A DNA stretch of 20,051 bases, taken from Candidatus Kaiserbacteria bacterium. Its GTDB lineage: Bacteria > Patescibacteriota > Minisyncoccia > Phycocordibacterales > UBA918. Position numbers and translations under genes: made by a program. How positions within the stretch are numbered: the first letter of the stretch is position 1; every line of letters starts with the position of its first letter. Location of the stretch: assembly GCA_003245875.1 (NCBI GenBank), contig QKBW01000020.1, forward strand, positions 1 through 20,051, written 5' to 3'. The notes beneath the pieces were generated by a model. It saw only the letters and a program-made list of their open reading frames with translations. It did no database searches and was not told where the DNA came from. Below are positions 1-6,867 of the stretch, one piece after another.

Positions 1-24
1 GGAAAACTAACGGCCATTCATTGT

Positions 25-33
25 TGTCATAAT
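25..33 (+). promoter_or_regulatory. possible extended -10 promoter of tRNA-Tyr
   Basis: TGTCATAAT reads as an extended -10 element (TGn plus CATAAT). It predicts a start near position 40, a few bases before the tRNA at 46. No good -35 box is visible. A second AT-rich hexamer, TAATAT at 38-43, lies too close to the tRNA to serve. Inference only. Confidence 0.35.
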
Positions 34-45
34 TACATAATATTC

Positions 46-128
46 GCGTCGGTGGCGGAGTGGTCAATCGCGGCGGACTGTAAATCCGCTGACTTATGTC
101 TACGTTGGTTCGAATCCAACCCGGCGCA
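46..128 (+). tRNA. tRNA-Tyr (anticodon GUA)
   Basis: The gene folds as a class II (long variable arm) tRNA. A 7-bp acceptor stem pairs 46-52 with 121-127 and includes one U-G pair. The anticodon stem GCGGA/TCCGC (73-77, 85-89) encloses the loop with GTA at 80-82. The T arm has TTCGAAT closed by GTTGG/CCAAC. The discriminator is A128, as expected for bacterial tRNA-Tyr. CCA is not encoded (the next bases are CAA), so a CCA-adding enzyme is needed. It is transcribed towards the hairpin at 302-341, leaving a 170-base tail with no other gene. Confidence 0.95.
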
Positions 129-229
129 CAAATGGAAACTGACTCAACCCTTGCGGTTGGGTCTGATTTCATTTTGACCACGGATCCGAAAGACGGACTG
201 AGCTTGCGAAGGAGTCGGGGTCGAAGGTA

Positions 230-266
230 CTTATTATTTTGGAAATACTTGGACCAAAATAATAAG
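230..266. repeat. 13-bp perfect inverted repeat
   Basis: CTTATTATTTTGG at 230-242 is exactly complementary to 254-266, with an 11-base loop. Flanking GGT/ACC (226-228 and 269-271) could extend the stem across a bulge. The stem is AT-rich and not followed by a T-run, so it does not look like an intrinsic terminator. It sits inside the presumed tRNA-Tyr transcript. Confidence 0.75.
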
Positions 267-277
267 CAACCTGTGAC

Positions 278-301
278 CGAATTCAACCTAACGCGCACAA
301 A
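278..301 (+). repeat. imperfect copy of the tRNA-Tyr 3' end
   Basis: Positions 278-301 resemble 111-132, the T-loop, acceptor 3' strand and downstream bases of tRNA-Tyr. Both share CGAAT, then CAACC, then GCGCACAA, and differ by one substitution plus a change of a few bases in the middle. No tRNA body fits in front of the second copy. It could be a remnant of a tRNA duplication or an integration-type repeat, or chance similarity. Confidence 0.4.
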
Positions 302-341
302 AAAAGAAAAACACCACTCCTAGGAGTTGTGTTTTTCTTTT
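302..341. terminator. bidirectional intrinsic terminator between tRNA-Tyr and clpB
   Basis: A 13-bp perfect stem pairs 302-314 with 329-341. Its A-rich 5' arm and T-rich 3' arm give a U-tract in both directions. The loop region can form a further ACTCC/GGAGT stem. It separates the plus-strand tRNA unit from the minus-strand clpB, whose stop codon is at 354-356. Confidence 0.85.
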
Positions 342-353
342 GTTTGGCAACAC

Positions 354-3059
354 TTATACCGCCACTTTTTCCTTCGCCTTCTCCTTGACTGGCACCGGTG
401 ACCGTCTCCCTCTCATCTTCTTCACATCAAAGGTAAGCTCGTCGTCACTTCCCTTCTTCATTGATACCTTTACCGTACCGCCCTGCAGCATACCCTCACC
501 CACCATCATATTTGCAACCGGTGTCAGGATCTTGCTTTGAATAACCCGCTTTAGCGGCCTGGCACCCATCTTTGGATCATACCCAACGCGTGCCAAATAT
601 TCCGCCACATCATCACCAACCGTGAGTGTGATGTCTTTTCCTGCCAGGCGCTTGGCGACATCAGCCACCTGCATACCCACGATCGTGCGAATGGTTTCAG
701 GCGAGAGAATGTCAAAGATTATGATCTCGTCCAAACGGTTAAGAAACTCCGGTCGGAAGTAATTCTTCAAGCTTTCCAACACGCGATCCTTCGTATGCGT
801 ATACTGAGTCACCTCATCGTGGTCAGCAGCAAAACCAAAGTTGGACATCCGATCAATGTATTCAGCCCCGATGTTTGAGGTCATGATGATGATCGTATTA
901 CGGAAGTTGACCTTTCGGCCCTTAGCGTCGGTCAAGTGACCAGCATCAAGTACCTGCAAGAGGATATTAAAGACCTCAGGGTGTGCCTTTTCAATTTCAT
1001 CGAGCAAGATAACCGCATACGGACGACGACGGATCTTCTCAGTAAAGCTACCACCCTCCTCGTGTCCAATGTATCCCGGTGGCGAGCCGATCAACTTTGA
1101 GACTGAGTGTTTCTCCATGAACTCAGACATATCGACACGAATGAGTGCATCTGGATCGTCAAACATAAACTCCGCCAAAGCTCGCGAGAGCTCGGTCTTA
1201 CCTACACCAGTTGGTCCCAAGAACAGGAATGAACCGATCGGACGATTGGGGTCAGCAATGCCGGCACGAGAACGCTTTACGGCGTCAGACACAAGTTTCA
1301 CCGCAACGTCTTGCCCAACCACCTTTTCCTTCAATACCTCCTCCATGCGAGAAAGTTTCTTAGCTTCTTCCTCAAGCATTCGTGCAGCCGGAATACCTGT
1401 CCAGCGAGAAACGACTGCGGCAATTTCTTCTTCTGTCACTTCTTCCTTAAGCAAACGACGCCCGCGTTGCAATTTCTTCAAACGTGTCATTTTCTGCTGC
1501 ACGTTCTTCTCAAGCTTTGGGATCAGATCATAGCGTATCTCTGCTGCTCGAGTTAGGTCAGCACTGGCTTCGGCACTTTCTGCTTCCAAACGTAACGTTT
1601 CCAACTCTTTCTTATGCTCACGCACTTCGTCCAATGTCTCCTTTTCATTCACCCATTTGGCACTGAGTGCTTTGGTTGAGTCGGTCAATTCAGCAATCTC
1701 TTTTTCGATTTCCTTCAAACGCGGGCCGATCTTGCTCGTATCTTCAGCCTTTTGTTCATCTTTCTTGAGGGCTTCGCGCTCGATCTCAAGGCGGCGAATC
1801 TTACGATCGGCAATGGTGAGTTCTTCCGGTTTGTTTTCTAAAGAAATGCGCAACGCCGACGCTGCTTCATCAATCAGATCGACTGCCTTATCCGGCAAAA
1901 AGCGATCAGTGATATACCGACTCGAAAGATCAACCGCGCTCACAATCGCATCGTCAGTAATATGCACGCCGTGGAAGAGTTCATATTTTTCGGCGATACC
2001 GCGCAAAATCGCGATCGCATCTTCTTCGCTCGGCTCATCCACAAAAACCGGCTGGAAACGTCGAGTAAGTGCCGGGTCCTTTTCAATATGCATTTGATAT
2101 TCCTTTAAGGTGGTAGCCCCGATCACGCGAACTTCCCCACGCGCCAATGCCGGTTTCAACATGTTGCTAGCATCAAGCGAACCGTCCGCCTGACCTGCTC
2201 CAACGATGGTGTGAAGCTCGTCAATAAAAAGGATTACATTGCCTTCGGATTGTTCTACTTCTTTCATCACGGTCTTTAGGCGCTCCTCGAACTCACCACG
2301 GAATTTCGTACCCGCCACCAAAAGTCCGAGATCCAGTGAAAGTATCTCTTTATCTTTTACTGACTCTGGTACATTGCCCTGTGCAATCTGCTGAGCAAGA
2401 CCTTCTACCACAGCCGTTTTACCGACCCCGGCCTCACCAATAAGTACCGGGTTGTTCTTGGTGCGACGTGAAAGAATCTGGATCACACGTTGCACCTCAA
2501 TGTCACGCCCAATGACCGGATCGAGTTTGTTTTCCTGTGCCAGCTTGGTAAGGTTACGAGTGAACTTAGTGAGAGCGCGAAACTTTTTTGGTTGCTCAAC
2601 ATCCTGTACGTTTTGTTCACGCAACTCTTGCACGGTGCTGGCAGCTTGCTTTTTGTTAATGCCGGCTCGCTGCAAAATCTCTACCGCTGGTCCGGGATAT
2701 TCCAATGCTGCCAAAAAGAGGTGCTCAACACCCACGTATGAATCACCTAATTGCTCTGCGACACGTCCTGAATGTTCGAGCGCTTTCGCGAGATCCGGGG
2801 TGAGATAAAGCTGATATGACTGCGAGATGCTGGCGCCTGTTTCGGTACCCTCAAGTGCATCGATCAAAAGATCAGTGAACTGGATAATGTCAATATCCAT
2901 TTTATCCAATACGGCAATCACCATACTTTCGTCCTGCATGGCAAGTGCTGCCAAAAGATGTACGGGGCTCACGTGGCTTTGACCACGCTCAATAGCAAGC
3001 TCGTGCGCCTTACGAATCGCCTCTTTGGCACGCGAGGTAAAGTTGTTGAAGTTAGGCAT
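354..3059 (-). CDS. clpB: ClpB-type AAA+ disaggregase with a candidate ClpP-type loop
   Basis: 901-aa Hsp100 unfoldase. The family uses ATP to thread aggregated or tagged proteins through a hexameric ring in the cytoplasm. In order: Clp N domain (about 1-150); AAA1 with Walker A GEAGVGKT 208-215, Walker B around D280/E281 and arginines 333-334; a long coiled-coil middle domain of about 410-540 as in ClpB; AAA2 with GPTGVGKT 615-622, Walker B ending D687/E688 and sensor-2 GAR 832-834. The middle domain and the AAA2 wording (SRAGIADPNRPIGSFLFLG) favour ClpB. Residues 739-743 (SNFGF) sit where ClpC carries its VGF ClpP-docking loop, a segment I do not expect in ClpB. The Lys/Val-rich C-terminal tail (about 882-901) is an extension. 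No SD precedes the ATG. It follows the cysteine desulfurase by 80 bases and probably has its own promoter; no CIRCE element is visible. Confidence 0.93.
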   Translation of the reverse strand: MPNFNNFTSRAKEAIRKAHELAIERGQSHVSPVHLLAALAMQDESMVIAVLDKMDIDIIQFTDLLIDALEGTETGASISQSYQLYLTPDLAKALEHSGRVAEQLGDSYVGVEHLFLAALEYPGPAVEILQRAGINKKQAASTVQELREQNVQDVEQPKKFRALTKFTRNLTKLAQENKLDPVIGRDIEVQRVIQILSRRTKNNPVLIGEAGVGKTAVVEGLAQQIAQGNVPESVKDKEILSLDLGLLVAGTKFRGEFEERLKTVMKEVEQSEGNVILFIDELHTIVGAGQADGSLDASNMLKPALARGEVRVIGATTLKEYQMHIEKDPALTRRFQPVFVDEPSEEDAIAILRGIAEKYELFHGVHITDDAIVSAVDLSSRYITDRFLPDKAVDLIDEAASALRISLENKPEELTIADRKIRRLEIEREALKKDEQKAEDTSKIGPRLKEIEKEIAELTDSTKALSAKWVNEKETLDEVREHKKELETLRLEAESAEASADLTRAAEIRYDLIPKLEKNVQQKMTRLKKLQRGRRLLKEEVTEEEIAAVVSRWTGIPAARMLEEEAKKLSRMEEVLKEKVVGQDVAVKLVSDAVKRSRAGIADPNRPIGSFLFLGPTGVGKTELSRALAEFMFDDPDALIRVDMSEFMEKHSVSKLIGSPPGYIGHEEGGSFTEKIRRRPYAVILLDEIEKAHPEVFNILLQVLDAGHLTDAKGRKVNFRNTIIIMTSNIGAEYIDRMSNFGFAADHDEVTQYTHTKDRVLESLKNYFRPEFLNRLDEIIIFDILSPETIRTIVGMQVADVAKRLAGKDITLTVGDDVAEYLARVGYDPKMGARPLKRVIQSKILTPVANMMVGEGMLQGGTVKVSMKKGSDDELTFDVKKMRGRRSPVPVKEKAKEKVAV

Positions 3060-3109
3060 AGTTTCAAATTCAAAAATAAACAGGTCGCGTCACGCAGTCA
3101 AACAAGACA

Positions 3110-3139
3110 TTCATACAATACGACCAGTATATAGTGCAA
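3110..3139 (-). promoter_or_regulatory. probable sigma-70-type promoter of clpB
   Basis: Read on the minus strand, TTGCAC (3134-3139) and TATGAA (3110-3115) are separated by 18 bases. Transcription would start near 3103, about 45 bases before the clpB ATG. The -35 box abuts the end of the upstream cysteine desulfurase gene. No heat-shock operator is seen. Inference from consensus match only. Confidence 0.5.
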
Positions 3140-4393
3140 CTATATTGTTTTTTGGTCAACCTTTTGCATTTGCATGACATGGTCGCGCAATGCTTCCACC
3201 ACACGTTGCATATCTTCCGGACGTAATAATGGATCGATCGTGAAGCGTAGGGTTGATTGGGCTCGGGCGGCGTCATCAGAAATAGCCATAACAGTGGCGC
3301 TTACCCCACCGCCCGCACCACTACACGCCGACTTGGTGCTCACCGCTATGTCATGAGCGTCTAAAACCACGGCCGCAAATTCGGTATCAAGACCAGGAAT
3401 GGAAATATTCACATTGTGTGGCAAACGTACGGTCTTATGCTCGTCATATGAAGGCCCATTAAAAACGACACCGGGAATTTCTACCAGACCCGCACGCAGC
3501 ACGGCAGCTGCTTTGGCAGCTGCCGCGCTGCGCTCTGCCATTCCTTCTTGCGCACGCAACAAAGCCAAGGCGGCACCGGCTATTGCCGGAGTGTTTTCTG
3601 TTCCGCCACGTAAGCCACGCTCCTGTCCCCCGCCATGAATAATCGGCTCTAGTGTCACTCCCGGTCGCACGATCAAAAAACCAACTCCTTTTGGACCGTT
3701 GCATTTGCCAGCGTCCAAGGACATCAAATCAACACCAAGCTGACGCGGCTGGCATGAAAGCCAAAGCGGCGCCTGACACGCGTCCAAATGTATAACGATT
3801 CGTACTCCGTGTGTCCGTTCATATTCGCGCACTATTCGAGCCAATCGTCGCACCGGTTGCACGACACCGATTTCGCTATTGCCATACGCAAACGTCAGGA
3901 GTACTACCTCAGGGTTCAGTGCCTCACGCAACGCAGCTTCCGATATAAAACCAAACCCATCGACCGGTACCGTAACTACCCGCACCCCGCGACGCTGCCA
4001 ATATTCAAGCACTTTTCCAATTGAAGGATGCTCAGTGGCGGTGGTCAATACCACACACGATTGCGGTGCACGCCCTGATTTGATGAGAGATTCAAGGTAC
4101 CCACTGATGGCCAAGTTGTTGGATTCCGTACCCGACGCAGTAAATAGTACCTCCTCCTCGCGCACTTCAAGGGTGCGCGCCACCGAAAGTCTGGCCGCAT
4201 CAATAACTTTACGGGCCATTACGCCTTCTTGATGCAGAGCACTGGGGTTGCCGGTAATTGTCGAGGATAAACGATGCATTAATTGCACAACCTCCGACAG
4301 TGGTGGTGTCGCAGCTGCGTAGTCTAAATTAAGGCGCGCGGGGCGGCGGGCTTTGCCCGCCGCCCACTTTTTCAATTCATGTACCCATTTCAT
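3140..4393 (-). CDS. cysteine desulfurase, NifS/IscS family (PLP-dependent)
   Basis: 417 aa. The family removes sulfur from L-cysteine as an enzyme persulfide, supplied to Fe-S assembly or tRNA thiolation. Fold-type I PLP landmarks are present: LNLDYAAATP near residue 21, the SGTESNN phosphate loop at 87-93, H122 in ATEHPS, D204 and Q207 in HLDACQA, the PLP lysine K230 in AGKCNGPKG, RGGTEN at 262-267, and the active-site cysteine C357 in TKSACSG. The start gives about 20 extra residues before the conserved core; no SD is seen, so the true start is uncertain. A GC-rich palindrome lies inside this N-terminal extension. No iscU, sufU or mnmA lies nearby. It is divergent from infB and upstream of clpB. 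A role in tRNA 2-thiolation is plausible but inferred. Confidence 0.9.
   Translation of the reverse strand: MKWVHELKKWAAGKARRPARLNLDYAAATPPLSEVVQLMHRLSSTITGNPSALHQEGVMARKVIDAARLSVARTLEVREEEVLFTASGTESNNLAISGYLESLIKSGRAPQSCVVLTTATEHPSIGKVLEYWQRRGVRVVTVPVDGFGFISEAALREALNPEVVLLTFAYGNSEIGVVQPVRRLARIVREYERTHGVRIVIHLDACQAPLWLSCQPRQLGVDLMSLDAGKCNGPKGVGFLIVRPGVTLEPIIHGGGQERGLRGGTENTPAIAGAALALLRAQEGMAERSAAAAKAAAVLRAGLVEIPGVVFNGPSYDEHKTVRLPHNVNISIPGLDTEFAAVVLDAHDIAVSTKSACSGAGGGVSATVMAISDDAARAQSTLRFTIDPLLRPEDMQRVVEALRDHVMQMQKVDQKTI
4341..4365. repeat. GC-rich palindrome inside the cysteine desulfurase 5' end
   Basis: 11-bp perfect arms (GGGCGGCGGGC and its complement) flank a TTT loop. It encodes part of the alanine/arginine/lysine stretch at residues 10-18 of the desulfurase. 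A near-identical palindrome occurs at 16648-16672, suggesting a dispersed hairpin family. Confidence 0.7.
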
Positions 4394-4477
4394 ACACTAA
4401 TCATGTCACACGTTTCTTTTATCGGCAAGATATGCTACAGTACGGGCACTTTTTATTCAGCGCTAATCCGATCGCGT

Positions 4478-5956
4478 ATGTCCAATATCAAACGCCCACC
4501 TGTGGTGGTAGTCATGGGTCACATTGACCATGGCAAATCAACCCTGCTTGACACCATCCGCAAAAGCAATGTTGTAGCCGGCGAAGCCGGTGGCATTACG
4601 CAACACCTTTCGGCCTACGAGGTCATGCACACCACCAAAGAAGGTTCCTCCGAAAAAATAACCTTCCTCGACACTCCTGGGCATGCCGCGTTTCAAAAAA
4701 TGCGTTTGCGTGGTGCCGATGTTGCTGATGTCGCTATTTTGATCGTATCCGCTGAAGACGGTGTTAAACCGCAAACTCTTGAGGCTCTAGAGAGCATCAA
4801 AGCAGCTGGTATCCCATACGTTGTGGCGGTCAACAAGATTGATAAGCCGGACGCTGACATCAACCGTACACACACGAGCCTTATCGAGCATGAAATATAT
4901 GTAGAAGGTATGGGTGGCGATATCCCGTGGGTAGGTATTTCAGCCAAGCAAGGGACCAACATAGATGACCTGCTTGACCTGGTCGTCCTCACAGCTGACC
5001 TGGCGGAACTTTCCGGTGACACCGACCTGCCAGCCAGCGGCCAAGTTATTGAAGCTAAGCTAGATAAGCGTCGTGGTAACACCGCGACACTCCTGATCAA
5101 AAACGGAACACTAAGGAGTGGGCAATTCGTCGTTTCGGGAACAGCCTACTCTCCAGTGCGTATCATGGAGGATTTCACCGGCAAGAACATCAAAGAGGCT
5201 GGCCTCTCACAGGCCGTTGGCATCATCGGCTGGAATGAAGTTCCTGAAGTAGGAAATGACTTTATAACTGTCAAAAACAAAAAAGAGGCCGAGGCGCAGG
5301 CGCAGGCACACAAGACGGCCCATTCCGCCGGTACCAAATTTGCTGCTACCAACCTACCGGTTGTGCCGATTCTGATCAAAGCAGACGTAGCCGGTACCGT
5401 TGAGGCCATCGAACATGAGCTGGCAAAATTTGAATCCGATCGCATAGCTATTCGCGTTATCGATACTGCCGTGGGAGACATCACCGCTACTGACGTACAA
5501 AATGTGAGCGCCACAGCCAATGCGATTATTGTTGGCTTCGGAGTCAAAGTTGAGCGTGCAGCTACCGATCTGGCTGAGCGATTGGGTGTAGAGATAAACA
5601 CCTTTGATATTATTTACGAACTTGCAGAGTGGTTGGATACCGCCCTCAAAAACCGCACACCAAAGCAAACAGAGGAAAAGGTTACCGGTACAGCAAAAAT
5701 TCTCAAACACTTCAGTACACAAAAACATACACACGTGTTGGGTGGCCGTGTTGAAAGCGGCGAGGTTAGAGCTGGGCAACCAGTACGGATCATTCGGCGC
5801 GATCTGGTGGTGGGAAAGGGCGTACTAAAAAATGTACAGCAGCACAAATCGAATGTAACTACCATAACCGAAGGTGAATTTGGCATGCAGCTAGAAAGTA
5901 AGGACAACTTGGCCCCGGGAGATATTATCGAATGTTTTGATTTGGTTACGACCTAA
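4478..5956 (+). CDS. infB: translation initiation factor IF-2, short form
   Basis: 492 aa. IF-2 is the GTPase that brings initiator tRNA to the 30S subunit and promotes subunit joining. G1 is GHIDHGKST 14-22, G2 lies around T41, G3 DTPGHAA 65-71, G4 NKID 119-122 and G5 SAK 155-157. Beta-barrel domain II follows (KLDKRRGNTATLLI, about 194-207), then domain III (ILIKADVAGTVEAI, 298-311) and domain IV to the C terminus. Seven residues precede the G domain, so the long N-terminal region found in most bacteria (total usually 700-900 aa) is missing. An in-frame ATG at 4379 would add 33 unconserved residues overlapping the divergent gene; 4478 fits the family better. There is no SD. A weak -10-like TATGCT lies at 4431-4436. 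Co-directional rbfA starts 2 bases after the stop. Confidence 0.96.
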   Translation: MSNIKRPPVVVVMGHIDHGKSTLLDTIRKSNVVAGEAGGITQHLSAYEVMHTTKEGSSEKITFLDTPGHAAFQKMRLRGADVADVAILIVSAEDGVKPQTLEALESIKAAGIPYVVAVNKIDKPDADINRTHTSLIEHEIYVEGMGGDIPWVGISAKQGTNIDDLLDLVVLTADLAELSGDTDLPASGQVIEAKLDKRRGNTATLLIKNGTLRSGQFVVSGTAYSPVRIMEDFTGKNIKEAGLSQAVGIIGWNEVPEVGNDFITVKNKKEAEAQAQAHKTAHSAGTKFAATNLPVVPILIKADVAGTVEAIEHELAKFESDRIAIRVIDTAVGDITATDVQNVSATANAIIVGFGVKVERAATDLAERLGVEINTFDIIYELAEWLDTALKNRTPKQTEEKVTGTAKILKHFSTQKHTHVLGGRVESGEVRAGQPVRIIRRDLVVGKGVLKNVQQHKSNVTTITEGEFGMQLESKDNLAPGDIIECFDLVTT

Positions 5957-5958
5957 AT

Positions 5959-6321
5959 ATGAGCGAACGCCAGGATAAAATGAGCACCTTGCTTACACAC
6001 GCAGTCGCAGCCTACGTTGTTCGTGAAGCAAACCCGGACCCGTTAATTACTATTACGCGCGCCACAATTTCTCCCGATCTGCGTAATGCCACCGTCTATT
6101 ACACCACCCTGCCGGAAGGACGCGAAAAAGATGCCCAGATCTTTCTCCATCGTAGCGCCAAAGATATGCGTCATTCAATCATGAAGCACAACCGCCTCAA
6201 GATAATGCCGCACCTTGATTTTATGCTCGACGTCGGCGAACGACACCGTCAACACATCGATGAACTCGTTCGCGAAAGCGGTGTTGAAAGCACCTTGCCC
6301 GATACTGAACTTAAGGGTTAA
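5959..6321 (+). CDS. rbfA: ribosome-binding factor A
   Basis: 120 aa, the usual size. RbfA is a small KH-fold protein that binds the immature 30S subunit and aids late 16S rRNA processing. Family features are the early LLTHAVAAYVVREAN helix region, the strand ITITRATISPDLRNATVYYTT, and the C-terminal helix region RLKIMPHLDFMLDVGERHRQHIDELV, which recalls the usual 'PxLxFxxDxS' motif. It starts 2 bases after the infB stop with no SD, suggesting translational coupling; infB-rbfA is a classic operon pair. The stop overlaps the first bases of the terminator hairpin. Confidence 0.93.
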   Translation: MSERQDKMSTLLTHAVAAYVVREANPDPLITITRATISPDLRNATVYYTTLPEGREKDAQIFLHRSAKDMRHSIMKHNRLKIMPHLDFMLDVGERHRQHIDELVRESGVESTLPDTELKG

Positions 6322-6363
6322 AATCAAATCGGAGTCGCCTAAAGGACGACGCCGATTTGATTT
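6321..6363. terminator. bidirectional terminator of infB-rbfA and tRNA-Leu(UAA)
   Basis: A 12-bp perfect stem (6321-6332 with 6352-6363) plus an inner GTCG/CGAC helix. The plus-strand T-run is short (GATTTCC), but the A/T-rich base of the stem allows use in both directions. It lies between the rbfA stop and the 3' end of the opposing tRNA-Leu. Confidence 0.7.
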
Positions 6364-6369
6364 CCTTTG

Positions 6370-6453
6370 TGCCGGGAGCGGGAATTGAACCCGCACGGCC
6401 TTGCGGCCACAAAATTTTAAGTCTTGCGCGTCTACCAATTTCGCCATCCCGGC
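6370..6453 (-). tRNA. tRNA-Leu (anticodon UAA)
   Basis: Minus-strand class II tRNA, 84 nt. The acceptor stem GCCGGGA/TCCCGGC joins 6447-6453 to 6371-6377, with discriminator A (complement of 6370) as usual for Leu. The anticodon loop CTTAAAA (6415-6421) carries TAA at 6417-6419. The long variable arm GTGGCCGCAAGGCCGT forms its own hairpin, and the T loop is TTCAATT. CCA is not encoded. Confidence 0.95.
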
Positions 6454-6462
6454 GGCGGGCCA

Positions 6463-6471
6463 ATAATAGCA
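6463..6471 (-). promoter_or_regulatory. extended -10 promoter of tRNA-Leu(UAA)
   Basis: On the minus strand TGCTATTAT matches the extended -10 pattern, with TATTAT at 6463-6468. Transcription would begin near 6456, only a few bases before the tRNA 5' end at 6453. A TTGCTG hexamer lies upstream at about 20-base spacing, too far to be a standard -35. Confidence 0.5.
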
Positions 6472-6571
6472 TAATTACTTGGTAATGGCAGCAATCAATG
6501 CTACAGTAGTACGCACGGCCAAGTACCAAAGCGTCTGACGCAATCAAATTTGTGCCGTTCAATTTAAGTTT

Positions 6572-6643
6572 GGCCAGGTGGCGAAGTGGTAACGCAGAGG
6601 TCTGCAAAACCTCCATGCACGGGTTCGATTCTCGTCCTGGCCT
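6572..6643 (+). tRNA. tRNA-Cys (anticodon GCA)
   Basis: 72-nt class I tRNA. The acceptor stem GGCCAGG/CCTGGCC pairs 6572-6578 with 6636-6642, with discriminator U6643 as expected for Cys. The anticodon stem GAGGT/ACCTC (6597-6601, 6609-6613) holds GCA at 6604-6606. The T loop is TTCGATT. No CCA follows (CAAAG). No convincing promoter is visible just upstream. Confidence 0.95.
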
Positions 6644-6681
6644 CAAAGTCGACGGAAGGAGGCTTAGGTCGAGACAGTACC

Positions 6682-6711
6682 TTGACCGTAAAAGTTAGAG
6701 ATATTTGTACA
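6682..6711 (+). promoter_or_regulatory. probable promoter of tRNA-Leu(UAG)
   Basis: TTGACC at 6682-6687 is followed, 18 bases on, by TGTACA at 6706-6711. A start near 6717 would coincide with the tRNA 5' end at 6718. The -10 box is a weak match, so confidence is moderate. Confidence 0.4.
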
Positions 6712-6717
6712 TAGAGT

Positions 6718-6799
6718 GCGGGAGTGGCGAAATTGGTAGACGCGCTTGGCTTAGGACCATGTGGAGTAATCCGTGGAGGTTCAAGTCCTCTCTCCCGCA
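6718..6799 (+). tRNA. tRNA-Leu (anticodon UAG)
   Basis: 82-nt class II tRNA. The acceptor stem GCGGGAG/CTCCCGC pairs 6718-6724 with 6792-6798, and the discriminator is A6799. The anticodon TAG is at 6752-6754. The anticodon stem CTTGG/CCATG contains one U-U mismatch at its second pair, unusual for a functional tRNA but tolerable. The variable arm and T arm (GTTCAAGTC) are normal. No CCA is encoded. Confidence 0.93.
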
Positions 6800-6823
6800 C
6801 TGTGTGTGTAAATATCAATAACC

Positions 6824-6843
6824 TGTGTTGAATTTTCAACACA
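6824..6843. repeat. palindrome overlapping the tRNA-Lys -35 box
   Basis: 9-bp perfect arms (TGTGTTGAA and its complement) surround a 2-base centre. It lies between tRNA-Leu(UAG) and tRNA-Lys and contains the -35 hexamer. There is no following T-run, so it is a poor terminator; an operator or processing hairpin are alternatives. Confidence 0.6.
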
Positions 6844-6856
6844 AATGAGCTACACT
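6828..6856 (+). promoter_or_regulatory. promoter of tRNA-Lys
   Basis: TTGAAT (6828-6833), a 17-base spacer and TACACT (6851-6856) make a good sigma-70-type promoter. The predicted start near 6863 lies about five bases before the tRNA 5' end. Confidence 0.6.
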
Positions 6857-6867
6857 CTCTGCACTAT

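Larger units (their letters stand above)
129..301 (+). other. structured non-coding tail downstream of tRNA-Tyr
   Basis: I see no credible coding sequence here: there is no ATG with a ribosome binding site, and reading frames across it run through the tRNA. It holds a stem at about 140-163 (GACTCAACC against GGTTGGGTC with one G-U pair), a short hairpin near 197-217, a 13-bp perfect inverted repeat at 230-266, and a sequence at 278-301 resembling the tRNA-Tyr 3' end. It lies between the tRNA and the terminator at 302-341, so it is probably co-transcribed. It matches no RNA family I recognise; SRP RNA, tmRNA and 6S signatures were looked for and not seen. Confidence 0.5.

Noticed and set aside
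96..323. Open reading frame of 75 codons across tRNA-Tyr and its tail
   Set aside because: It begins inside the tRNA and runs into the terminator, with no SD and composition explained by RNA structure.
1069..2808. Several plus-strand reading frames opposite clpB
   Set aside because: They are antisense shadows of a well-supported gene; their residue composition is unlike a protein and no start signals are present.
4379..4477. N-terminal extension of IF-2 from the ATG at 4379
   Set aside because: It overlaps the divergent desulfurase start, is unlike IF-2, and the core family sequence starts at 4478.
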